Shown here: in pieces, positions 7,100-14,727 of the stretch
Numbering within the stretch: position 1 is the stretch's first letter
Layout: every line of letters begins with the position of its first letter
DNA from: a virus
Strand: one strand, 5' to 3'
Length of the DNA stretch: 32,986 bases
IMG/VR virus record: IMGVR_UViG_3300035701_000165
Coordinates: 1-32,986 of that record
Made by a program: the position numbers and the translations under genes
The notes under the pieces: generated by a model
Told to the model about the DNA's origin: nothing
The model's input: the letters and a program-made list of their open reading frames with translations, nothing else
Database searches by the model: none

Positions 7100-9025
7100 A
7101 TGGCGGAAGAATTCATGGAAGTGGCGGGTGAAGCCCTTCTCAAGAAGAGCATTGGGAAGGAAGACATGGACACCCTTCTCAAGGTCATCTTCGTCGGAAG
7201 AGACAGTATCGAGGCCCAGGGAAAAAAGAAGAAGGAGGAGGACGAAGGGCCCAGCCAATTGAAGTCGGGGCAACTTGACGACTTCGAGAGATTGGCTGCA
7301 GGGGAATTCGTTCCTCCCACATTCAATCCGGTCATCTGGGCTCAGGCATGGCGGCAGAGCACTCGTCTTTCCCGGTGCATCCGAACCTACGCCAGGAACA
7401 CGGTCGGTTTAGGATGGCACATTGAGCCCATTCATCCAGTGACTCCCGAGACTCCGGATGAGGAAAAGAAAACCATCCAGGAGCAGACCGAGGTCCTTCG
7501 TGAGTTTTTCTCCTATCCCAACGAACGTCTCCCCATGACCGAGCTCATGTACCTGGAGAAGGTGGATGAGGAGGCGATGGGCACGGGGTACATCGAGATC
7601 GTGAGGAACAACTCGCAGAACATTGCAAGGATGTACCACGCTCCGGCGACGACGATTCGTCGCAGGATCATGACCGAGGGGAACGAAAAGACGGTCTACG
7701 GGTACATCCAGATTCGCGGGGCGAGGAAGCGGTACTTCAAGGAATTCGGGGACAATCGCGTGATGGATGCGAAGACGGGAAAGTGGTTCAGGGGCAAGGA
7801 AGTCCTCCCCGCATCCGACCGCGCCACAGAGATCCTTCAGTTCGCCATCTACGACCCCATCAGCTCCTTCTACGGAGCGCCCCGGTACGTCTCCGCCGCG
7901 ACGGCCATCGCGGGAAACCGGCAGGCGGCCATCCGGAATGTCGCCTTCTTCGAGAACGACGCGGTTCCGAGAATGGCTCTCCTGATTTCTGGAGGGAAGA
8001 TCACGCCGGACTCGATGCAGCAGATTGAGGATTTCGTGCGGGGGAAGGGAAGGGGGACAGACCAGGCTCACCGCGTGATGATCGTCCAGGTGGAACCAGC
8101 GAAGATCGGGTTCCAGCAGCAGAACAGAACGATGGTTGAACTGAAGCCCCTGACCGTGGGGGTGACCGAGGACCAGAGCTTCGGAGCCTACCGGAAGGAC
8201 AACGACGAGGAAATCCGGGAAGCCTTTGGGTTGGCGCAAATCTTCTTTCAGGCGGAGGGAGCCAACCGAGCCAACGCCCAGGTTGCTCGTGAGATCACCA
8301 ATGAGCAGGAGCTGGAACCCGACCGTCTGATGAAGGAGTACATCATCAATCAGACGATCGTGACCGACCTTCTCATCTCCAAAATGAAGCCGGATTGGAG
8401 AGACGACGAAGAGGACGATTTATCGCAGATTGAGGAGATGCGGAAGCTCATCCGCGTTCGGTTCCGGTTTGCTCGATTGACCTTGACGGATCCGCTCGAC
8501 TCGGCTCGGATGGATCAGATTTACGCGTCCCTCGGTGCTATGACTCCGAACGAGTTGAGAGAGAGCCTGGGCAAGCCCCCGTATCCGAAGGATTATTTCT
8601 TCGCGGACAAGCCCATTTCCATTGCTCTTGCGGAGCTCACGGCGGGGCTCGCTCTGGCGATCGCCCAGAAGGACGAGGAAAAGTATCCGACTCCTCCGGC
8701 ACCTCCTGGGGGTCCAGGTGGGATGCCTCTTCCCGATGGGATCGAGCCTGCCCCAGAAATTCCCGTTCCGGAGGAGCCGGAAGAGGAGCCCGAGGCGGAG
8801 GCGGAGGGTAAAGGGAAGGGGGGAGAAAATTCTCCCAAAAGAAAGTTAGGTATTGACGCGCAATCTCCTCGGCGGGTATCATCGCAGAAAAGGTCGGATG
8901 GTAAGGAAAAGGCGTTGAGTATCGTTCAGGAGTTGCTGCTTGACGCTCGACGCCTTGCCTACAACGGGATGATGTTCGCGGGGGGGAGCGGAGGAAGAAA
9001 TGGAGAGCACGATGCCTCTCGGTAA
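7100..9025 (+). CDS. Phage portal protein (PBSX/SPP1-like type)
   Basis: Forms the ring at the capsid vertex through which DNA enters and leaves and to which the connector binds. The product is 641 residues from ATG 7100, which follows the previous stop by one base. Motifs characteristic of the family are RLSRCIRTYARNTVGLGW (residues ~84-101), the KVDEEAMGTGYIEIVRN helix-strand (~154-170), YDPISSFYGAPRYVSA (~253-268) and AFGLAQIFFQ (~374-383). Residues ~525-590 are Pro/Glu-rich and not conserved in the family, followed by a basic tail, making the protein longer than the usual 450-550 residues. The last 26 bases overlap the protease/scaffold gene. Terminase would normally lie upstream but is replaced here by the DUF2589 block. 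Confidence 0.88.
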   Translation: MAEEFMEVAGEALLKKSIGKEDMDTLLKVIFVGRDSIEAQGKKKKEEDEGPSQLKSGQLDDFERLAAGEFVPPTFNPVIWAQAWRQSTRLSRCIRTYARNTVGLGWHIEPIHPVTPETPDEEKKTIQEQTEVLREFFSYPNERLPMTELMYLEKVDEEAMGTGYIEIVRNNSQNIARMYHAPATTIRRRIMTEGNEKTVYGYIQIRGARKRYFKEFGDNRVMDAKTGKWFRGKEVLPASDRATEILQFAIYDPISSFYGAPRYVSAATAIAGNRQAAIRNVAFFENDAVPRMALLISGGKITPDSMQQIEDFVRGKGRGTDQAHRVMIVQVEPAKIGFQQQNRTMVELKPLTVGVTEDQSFGAYRKDNDEEIREAFGLAQIFFQAEGANRANAQVAREITNEQELEPDRLMKEYIINQTIVTDLLISKMKPDWRDDEEDDLSQIEEMRKLIRVRFRFARLTLTDPLDSARMDQIYASLGAMTPNELRESLGKPPYPKDYFFADKPISIALAELTAGLALAIAQKDEEKYPTPPAPPGGPGGMPLPDGIEPAPEIPVPEEPEEEPEAEAEGKGKGGENSPKRKLGIDAQSPRRVSSQKRSDGKEKALSIVQELLLDARRLAYNGMMFAGGSGGRNGEHDASR

Positions 9026-10790
9026 CGACATCCGCTTCGAGTTCGACGCCGTATGCGAAAAGGCGTGGCAGGACGAGAAGGGCAAGATGTTCGTTCGCGC
9101 CGTTGCCTCCGACGACAAGCTCGACCTTCAGCGCGACCGCATGGGCATCAAGGCCCTCCAGAAGATGGTGGACGCCGCGAAGGCGGGAGTTCCTCTCCTT
9201 GAGACCCATCGCTCCGTGTTCGAGTTCGGGAAGACCGTGGGCGGGGAGCTGAAGGAGATGGAGGAGGGCGGAAGGAAGTTCCATCAGTTCGCGGTGGAAC
9301 TTGAACTCGACGGCGATTTCCCGCAGGGTCGCAAGCTCTTCAAGGAGATCGCTTCTGGGACCTGCAAGAAGCAGCTCTCCATCGGTGGAAAGCTCAACCT
9401 CAAGAACCGCGATGCGGTGTCCGTCGAGATGACCGCGTCCGGTCTCGCACGCACGATCAACGATCTGGAGCTTGACCACATCGCCTCCACAAGAGAGAAT
9501 CAGGCAGCGAACCCGAGAACATCTTTCACCGAGGCGGTTGCGAAAGCGCTGGATGATGCCGAGGCTCTTGCAAAAGGATCTTCGGCGGTGGAGAATGTAC
9601 CGCAGATGACCCTCAGCGAAGACCTGAAGAAGGGCCTCCAGGTTCTCGCGGAGATCGGATCGAAAGGAATAGGAGGGATGCTCATGAAGAGCCCGGAGAC
9701 TTGCCCCGCGACTCCGACGGAAACGGCTCCTGCGTCGGAAACGGGAACCGTCGTTCCGCCCGCCGCCGAGAAGGCGATCACCCCGCGCAACACCGAAACC
9801 CCGAAGACCCCGGCGACGCAGCCCGAGCAGGGTGCCCTCAAGCCCGAGGCCCCCAAGTTCGGCCAGGCGAAGAAGTCGGTCCCGACCACCGCCGACCTCG
9901 CCAGCGACATCGCCTCGATCCTCTCCAAGAAGAACGGCAAGCCCTTCCCGGGCGCGGCCACTCCCTTCGGGTCGAAGACGCCCGAAGAGACGTCCGAGGA
10001 GACCCCCGAAGAGACCCCGATGACCGAGGAGGAGAAGGCGATCTACGACTCGCTGTGGACCCTCCGGCACGTCGTGGCGAAGCAGGTCTCCGGCGCGGCG
10101 CTCGGACCCCAGGAGAAGACGGCCCTCTCCGCGATCGTCGCCACCGGTCCTTTCGCCCCGCGTTCCGGGGCCAAGGGCATCGGGGGCGGGGCCTACATCC
10201 CGGACAAGGCACCCAAGGCGGATTCGACCGACGTGGGCACGAGCGGGGTCTCCGACTCCCGCCGGAACATTCAGGTCGGCGGAGAGATCAAGTCGACCGC
10301 CCCGACCGCCAAGGACGCCTTCGACCTCACCATGCGAACCCTGAAGGAAACCGGCCAGCTCCCGCAGAGCACGGACGTCGTCTCCTTCGGGAAAGCCCTC
10401 GGCGAGGGGATGGCCGTCCTGGAGAGCGGCCTGGTGGGCAAGTTCGACGCCGCGATGGGCTCGGTCTTGGAGAAGTCGACGGACATCGCCAAGGAGATGC
10501 TCACCGCCGCCTTCGAGAAGATCTCGGAGGACAGCGGAGCGTCCTTCGCCGACATCAAGAAGTCGATCGACACCGTGGGCGAGATGGTGAACGAGGAGAA
10601 CCGGCGGATGGCCACCATGGAGGGCCGCCTCAACCGCATCGAGAAGGCCGGGGGCGTGAGCCACAGCGGCCCCTCCGGGACCTCCGATCCCACGGTGCGG
10701 CCCGCCTCCAAGATGCAGCGGGGCATGTGGGGAGGTCTCTTCGACGGAGCCTCCCGCCAGGCCCTCGGACGGTACGGGAACAAGGAGTAG
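9000..10790 (+). CDS. Prohead protease fused to scaffold domain
   Basis: Expected to assemble the procapsid and then cleave scaffold and capsid proteins. The 596-residue product has an XkdF/U35-like protease domain at residues ~10-170, with candidate catalytic H70 in LLETHR and S127 in KKQLSIGGKL, plus LELDHIASTRENQAANP (~156-172). After residue ~175 it becomes low-complexity and acidic (EETSEETPEETPMTEEE at ~329-345), then helical to the end, as expected for an internal scaffold. From about base 9700 onward codons end nearly always in G or C, unlike the protease half, so codon choice shifts inside the gene. ATG 9000 has GGAGGA in front; a second in-frame ATG lies at 9012. Capsid follows after 60 bases. 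Confidence 0.82.
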   Translation: MESTMPLGNDIRFEFDAVCEKAWQDEKGKMFVRAVASDDKLDLQRDRMGIKALQKMVDAAKAGVPLLETHRSVFEFGKTVGGELKEMEEGGRKFHQFAVELELDGDFPQGRKLFKEIASGTCKKQLSIGGKLNLKNRDAVSVEMTASGLARTINDLELDHIASTRENQAANPRTSFTEAVAKALDDAEALAKGSSAVENVPQMTLSEDLKKGLQVLAEIGSKGIGGMLMKSPETCPATPTETAPASETGTVVPPAAEKAITPRNTETPKTPATQPEQGALKPEAPKFGQAKKSVPTTADLASDIASILSKKNGKPFPGAATPFGSKTPEETSEETPEETPMTEEEKAIYDSLWTLRHVVAKQVSGAALGPQEKTALSAIVATGPFAPRSGAKGIGGGAYIPDKAPKADSTDVGTSGVSDSRRNIQVGGEIKSTAPTAKDAFDLTMRTLKETGQLPQSTDVVSFGKALGEGMAVLESGLVGKFDAAMGSVLEKSTDIAKEMLTAAFEKISEDSGASFADIKKSIDTVGEMVNEENRRMATMEGRLNRIEKAGGVSHSGPSGTSDPTVRPASKMQRGMWGGLFDGASRQALGRYGNKE

Positions 10791-10850
10791 AGAAGTCAAC
10801 CGGTCGCCCCCTCGGGGGAATACTGGGAATTTTGTGATGGAGGTTTTCCC

Positions 10851-12248
10851 ATGTCGGAGACGGCCACTCGCGGGGTCGGCGGGTTGAACGAGGAGATGAT
10901 CGAGAAGACCATCGCCACGAGCGACCTGCTGTCCGGGGGAATGCTGAACCCGCTTCAGCAGACCCAGTTCATCACTCTCGTGAAGAAGTTCTCGGTCCTT
11001 CTTCCCCTCAGCAGGTTCATCAGGATGCCGCGTCCCCTCATGGACGTCGACAAACTGTGGATCGGCGAGCCGGTGACCGAGTCGGTGGACGAGGCCACGG
11101 ACACGGGCAACCTGTCCAGGGCCAAGTTCCAGCGCATCGTCCTTCGCGCCCAGAAGGTGCGGAGCGCCTGGAACATCACCACCGAGGTCCTCCAGGGCAA
11201 CATCGAGCAGAACGAGTTCGAGTCCACGATCATGAACACGATGGTCGAGCGGATCGCCACGGACATGGAGGACCTGGGGATCAACGGCGACACCACGACC
11301 GTCGGCACCACGCCCCGCGACCGCCTGCTCCGCCGCCTCAACGGCTGGAACGTGGCGACCGAGGGAGCTCACATCGTGGACGTCAAGGGCTCCAGCATCC
11401 AGAAGGGGATCTTCTCCGAGGCCAAGCGCCGGATGCCGAAGCAGTACAAGAACGACCCGGGCCTGCGCTGGCTGGTTGGCGACGCCGTCGCCACCGACTG
11501 GGCGGACGTCGTGAGCGACCGGGGAACGATCCTCGGCGACGCGGCCCTCCAGGGCGCGGAGATGTCCCCGCTGGGCACCCCGATGATCCGCGTCCCGCTG
11601 ATCCCGGACGACGCCCCGATCACCATCCTCCAGGCGACCCGCGCCGAGTGGCTCGGTGCGGAGTTCGGGCCGTTTGTCATCACCAGCTCCAACGACACGC
11701 TCCTCCTCCAGGTGGACGGCCTCCCCGGCCCCGGCGTCACGATCGTCCTGACGCACGGCACCCTGAACACGGTCGAGGTGGCCCGGCAGATCAACGCCGC
11801 CCTCAAGGCCGCCATCCCGACCCTGGTCCAGGACGTGGCCCGCGACGACCGCGAGGGTCGCCTCCTGATCGAAAGCCCGACGATGGGCGGGGCGAGCACG
11901 ATCACGGTCCTGTCCGTGGCGACCGGCATCCAGGCGTACACCACGCTGGGGCTCCTCGGGGCTCCGCCGTTCCCCGGCCCGCCGCCGTTCTGGCCGGTGG
12001 CCCCGGTGACGCACACGGGCGCGGTCGCGGGCACGGCCAACACGGTGTACGAGGGGTCGTTCATCTGGCTGGTGAACCCGAAGAACTTCATCTGGGGCAT
12101 CCTGGACGGGACCAGGATTTTCACGGAGTTCAACAAGAACACCGACCAGATCGAGACGATCGTGTACAACCAGGTCGACGCCCAGACCGAGAACGTCGAC
12201 GCGGTGGTCAAGGTCAAGAACATCCGCCGCCGGACGCTGGTCATCTGA
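10851..12248 (+). CDS. Major capsid protein, HK97-like, with inserted domain
   Basis: Main shell protein. The order portal, protease/scaffold, then this gene fits, as does its strong GC-ending codon bias. Residues 1-270 show an N-terminal arm, the FSVLLPLSRFIRMPRPLMD strand (~47-65) and a long helix with TEVLQGNIEQNEFE (~111-124). Residues ~275-400 look like an insertion: LLLQVDGLPGPGVTIVLTHG then TVEVARQINAALKAA and GRLLIESPTMGGASTITVLS, a pattern found in surface domains of other phage and flagellar proteins, followed by a Pro-rich linker. The shell fold then resumes at IWLVNPKNFIWGILDG (~402-417) and ends with IRRRTLVI. ATG 10851 follows GGAGG by eight bases. A strong terminator lies just downstream. 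Confidence 0.85.
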   Translation: MSETATRGVGGLNEEMIEKTIATSDLLSGGMLNPLQQTQFITLVKKFSVLLPLSRFIRMPRPLMDVDKLWIGEPVTESVDEATDTGNLSRAKFQRIVLRAQKVRSAWNITTEVLQGNIEQNEFESTIMNTMVERIATDMEDLGINGDTTTVGTTPRDRLLRRLNGWNVATEGAHIVDVKGSSIQKGIFSEAKRRMPKQYKNDPGLRWLVGDAVATDWADVVSDRGTILGDAALQGAEMSPLGTPMIRVPLIPDDAPITILQATRAEWLGAEFGPFVITSSNDTLLLQVDGLPGPGVTIVLTHGTLNTVEVARQINAALKAAIPTLVQDVARDDREGRLLIESPTMGGASTITVLSVATGIQAYTTLGLLGAPPFPGPPPFWPVAPVTHTGAVAGTANTVYEGSFIWLVNPKNFIWGILDGTRIFTEFNKNTDQIETIVYNQVDAQTENVDAVVKVKNIRRRTLVI

Positions 12249-12279
12249 CACGGCGCGGGTGGTGTCTCTGAACCTCCAG

Positions 12280-12318
12280 ACGGCAGGCTGGCCCGAAAGG
12301 GTTGGCCTGCCGTTTTTT
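12280..12318 (+). terminator. Strong rho-independent terminator after capsid gene
   Basis: A 15-base left arm (12280-12294) and a 15-base right arm (12299-12313) pair throughout, with three G-U wobbles, around a GAAA tetraloop. The outer nine pairs, ACGGCAGGC with GCCTGCCGT, are perfect. Six Ts follow at 12313-12318. It should end or strongly reduce transcription after the capsid gene. Confidence 0.85.
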
Positions 12319-12336
12319 GTCTCCTCCCGGCATTCC

Positions 12337-12365
12337 TTGACCCCCGGACGCGGCGGGGGTAGGAT
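12337..12365 (+). promoter_or_regulatory. Candidate sigma70-type promoter for the connector and tail genes
   Basis: TTGACC (12337-12342), 17 bases, then TAGGAT (12360-12365). The -35 matches consensus at five of six bases, the spacing is ideal, and the -10 matches four of six. It lies right after the capsid terminator and before AAGGAGG (12372-12378) and ATG 12383, so it would restart transcription for the tail region. Confidence 0.55.
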
Positions 12366-12382
12366 GAGGAAAAGGAGGACGC

Positions 12383-12766
12383 ATGGTCACGCGATACTTC
12401 ACAGCCCGATTCAGCGCAACGCAGAACCTCCTCGGGCCGAGCAGCGGCCTCGCCTACCTTTTCTATCCTGGGTGCATCACTCCAGTGAACGACCCGAGGG
12501 ATGCCGAGAGCTTCCTTCGCATGGGAACCCCCGAATCGGGCAACTACCTGCTCCGCGAGGTGAACGCCAGCGGGACCCCCATTGGTCCCTTTCCTCCGAT
12601 CAACATGAACAATCGGCAGTCGATGCTCAACCCCAGGAGATTTCCGTCGGATCAGATGGGGATTTCGGTGCGAGAGTGGAGAGAAGCGACGGAGGACTTC
12701 GCCGATCCGACGCTCTATTTTCACTACGTCCGCGTGAAGCTGAATTTCGGTCGCGGCGGGATGTGA
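12383..12766 (+). CDS. Hypothetical protein, first gene after the capsid terminator
   Basis: The 127-residue product is not recognised. It starts at ATG 12383 behind a near-perfect AAGGAGG. It contains aromatic and Pro-rich segments (GLAYLFYPGCITPVND, residues ~22-37) and a central stretch with NMNNRQSMLNPRRFPSDQ (~74-91), followed by a strand-like FHYVRVKLNFGRGGM end. No membrane span, signal peptide or catalytic motif is seen. It lies between the capsid and connector genes and is eight bases upstream of the connector, so a head-assembly or decoration role is plausible but unproved. Confidence 0.6.
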   Translation: MVTRYFTARFSATQNLLGPSSGLAYLFYPGCITPVNDPRDAESFLRMGTPESGNYLLREVNASGTPIGPFPPINMNNRQSMLNPRRFPSDQMGISVREWREATEDFADPTLYFHYVRVKLNFGRGGM

Positions 12767-12773
12767 GGTTGGC

Positions 12774-13736
12774 ATGCCCGCAGGATTCGGTAACACAGGA
12801 CTCCAGACCGCCTTCGCCTACGTCACCTTGGAACAGGTGCGAGCGAACGGCATTCCAGACACCCTCATTGGAGATGACCGGCTGAGAGGTCTGATCCGAA
12901 TGGTGAGCCACTGGATCAACCGTCTCACCAGTCAATGGTTCCTCCCCATCAGGCTCCGCGCCAAGGTGGATGGATCGCGGGGGAGCGTGGCGCACCTCCC
13001 GAACTTGATCCCCATCCTCGACCTTTTCTCCCTTCGGTTTTTCAAGGACGGGTTGATCGACCTGGAGATTCCGAATGTCGCGTATCAGGTGAAGCCACGG
13101 TACGTGATGATGATGACTCACACCATGAGGCTTCCGAGTTCCCCCCACTTCGTCGTCCTGGATGGGGTGTTCGGGTGGCTCGTGGACGACTTCGTCAAGA
13201 CCCAGGTATGGATGGTTGCCCCGCTGGTTGTGTCGATGTCCGATGTCACGGGGATCCCGGACCCGAAAGAGGTTCTCGTCAACAGCGTGGATGGGATCGC
13301 CGTGGGGGACGCCATTTTGATCGGGAGCGAGCCCGAGCCCCTTTCCTACCCGGCCATCGTGACGGGGATCGTCACGACGGCTCCTCTCAAGATCATCTTC
13401 GAGCCCGTCGTCCCCTTCTCCATGCCCACGGGAACGAAGATCACGCGGTACGGCAGGGTTCCCGATCGGATCCAGTTAGCGACGATGATATTGATCCGGG
13501 ACCAGATCCAGGCGGGGTACGGGCAGATCGGGAACTACGACACGTCGGAGTCCCCCGGGGGCATCGGGACGCGGCTGAACAGCGAGTCGGTCGAGGGGTA
13601 CTCCTACAGCCTCTCGCCGCTGAAGGCGATCAACAGCCCCGGCGGAGGGGCGATCACCACCGGCAATGCAACGGTGGATGACATCCTGACGGAGTTCACT
13701 CCCGACGCGGGTGGAATGTTCATCGGGTACGCGTGA
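12774..13736 (+). CDS. Head-tail connector/adaptor protein with inserted beta module
   Basis: Likely binds the portal and extends the connector. The N-terminus (YVTLEQVRANGIP, then RLRGLIRMVSHWINRLTSQW, residues ~16-55) is helical, as in gp6/gp15-like adaptors. The C-terminal part returns to helix (RIQLATMILIRDQIQAGYGQ, ~230-249) followed by a flexible Gly/Ser-rich tail. At 320 residues it is about twice the usual size, because of strands at ~60-150 and a module at ~155-227 (VLVNSVDGIAVGDAILIG ... PTGTKITRYGRV) resembling segments of the sheath and of the 990 protein. ATG 12774 follows GAGGTTGGC. The stop overlaps the next gene's ATG by one base. Confidence 0.65.
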   Translation: MPAGFGNTGLQTAFAYVTLEQVRANGIPDTLIGDDRLRGLIRMVSHWINRLTSQWFLPIRLRAKVDGSRGSVAHLPNLIPILDLFSLRFFKDGLIDLEIPNVAYQVKPRYVMMMTHTMRLPSSPHFVVLDGVFGWLVDDFVKTQVWMVAPLVVSMSDVTGIPDPKEVLVNSVDGIAVGDAILIGSEPEPLSYPAIVTGIVTTAPLKIIFEPVVPFSMPTGTKITRYGRVPDRIQLATMILIRDQIQAGYGQIGNYDTSESPGGIGTRLNSESVEGYSYSLSPLKAINSPGGGAITTGNATVDDILTEFTPDAGGMFIGYA

Positions 13737-14179
13737 TGCTGCCATTCACCAGCGGACATCCCGTGCGGATCAACCGGATCAAGGTCGGGATCCGCGTGTT
13801 CTCCAAGACCAAGACCGTGCAGGACCCTGACTTCAGGGAGGCCAAGGAGAACCGCGTCTGGTCCGACCCCGTCGAGGTCATTGGGCAGTGGGTGGGGGGC
13901 GAGTCCTCATTCCGTCTGGAGCGGACCATGACGGGAGACGGCCTTCCTACCACGGGGCACTTCGTGTTTCGATTCACGGACCTCGACAAGGTGCAGGTCG
14001 GGTTCCTTCCCAAGAAGGGGGACAGGATCGTCTCGACCAATGGCATCCCCTGCGACTGGACGGTCATCAAGGCGAGCAAGGGGAGCCCCCTTTACGGGAA
14101 CCGGACGAAGTCGTTTGCCAGGCCCATCCTCCTGCACGTGGATGTAGAGCAGACCCGCAAGCGGCTCGGGAGCATCTGA
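13736..14179 (+). CDS. Probable head-closure/neck protein
   Basis: The 147-residue product is beta-rich with a Pro/aromatic core (FTDLDKVQVGFLPKKGDRIV, residues ~78-97; DWTVIKASKGSPLYG, ~104-118). A small beta-barrel at this position, after the adaptor and before the tail-completion protein, fits a head-closure protein such as SPP1 gp16-like or XkdH-like proteins. The call rests mainly on position and the 'GD+IV ... WTVI' strand pattern. ATG 13736 overlaps the connector stop (TGATG); a GTG at 13733 is also in frame but has no advantage. The stop again overlaps the next ATG by one base. Confidence 0.55.
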   Translation: MLPFTSGHPVRINRIKVGIRVFSKTKTVQDPDFREAKENRVWSDPVEVIGQWVGGESSFRLERTMTGDGLPTTGHFVFRFTDLDKVQVGFLPKKGDRIVSTNGIPCDWTVIKASKGSPLYGNRTKSFARPILLHVDVEQTRKRLGSI

Positions 14180-14727
14180 TGCCCATAGGAATCAGGATTG
14201 CGCCCTACGGAAAGTTCCGAAAGTTGATCCGGGACTTGTCGAGGATCGAGAAGATCCTTGAGGGGAGGCGTACACAAGAGGCCCTCAAGCAGCTGGCAGA
14301 GGCAGGGAAGGACTTTATCGTCAGGGGGATCGAGGGGGGCCGTGATTCTTGGGAAGACCTGAACGAAGTTACGAAGCTTCTCAAGGGCAAGGAAAAGATC
14401 CTCGTCGACACGGGATCTTTCGTCAACTCCATCTCGGTGTGGCAGGAAGGCAAGAGGTGGTATGCTGGGATTCCTGAAGGAGCGAAGGGCAGCCGTGGAC
14501 AAGACTTGACGATGGTCGGAATGGTTCATGAGAAGGGTGCCACGATTCCCGTGACCGACGGTGTGAGGGGCTTCTTCGCGGCGAAGGGTTTTCCATTGAA
14601 GCCTGACACCAAGTTTCTCATGGTTCCTCCGAGACCGTGGTTTGCTCCTGCGATTGAGGAGCTGAACGCTTTTGCGAACGAGGTGCTCGACCCTCTCATA
14701 ACCGACCTGTTGAAGGAGATTGGGTAG
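14179..14727 (+). CDS. Tail-completion / virion morphogenesis protein (Mu gpG or HK97 gp10-like)
   Basis: The 182-residue product has an N-terminal helical region (DLSRIEKILEGRRTQEALKQ, residues ~15-34) and a central GGRDSWEDLNEVTKLLKGK (~53-71). It continues with ILVDTGSFVNSISVW (~74-88), VGMVHEKGATIPV (~112-124) and FLMVPPRPWFAPAIEEL (~147-163). The order 'L-DTG-L--S', 'H-kG' and 'ipPRPWf' is typical of phage virion-morphogenesis and neck proteins that cap the tail. Start ATG 14179 overlaps the previous stop (TGATG), and its stop overlaps the next GTG (TAGTG), so four consecutive genes are translationally coupled. Confidence 0.72.
   Translation: MPIGIRIAPYGKFRKLIRDLSRIEKILEGRRTQEALKQLAEAGKDFIVRGIEGGRDSWEDLNEVTKLLKGKEKILVDTGSFVNSISVWQEGKRWYAGIPEGAKGSRGQDLTMVGMVHEKGATIPVTDGVRGFFAAKGFPLKPDTKFLMVPPRPWFAPAIEELNAFANEVLDPLITDLLKEIG

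Noticed and set aside
9701-10837. Long + strand frame inside the protease/scaffold gene
   Set aside because: Arg/Gly-rich out-of-frame reading without a ribosome site. The true frame has clear protease motifs.
10791-10850. CCCC-CTCG-GGGG as a terminator before the capsid gene
   Set aside because: The stem is only 4 bp and the T-run after it is distant and interrupted; the gap also holds a good ribosome site, so a leader is more likely.
8637-12251. A 1204-codon open frame on the minus strand
   Set aside because: It runs opposite the portal, protease and capsid genes, is Arg/Asp/Leu-rich as expected for the complement of GC-ending codons, and has no recognisable domain or ribosome site.
11057-12271. 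Long + strand frame inside the capsid gene
   Set aside because: Out-of-frame shadow, with Arg/His/Pro-rich low complexity.
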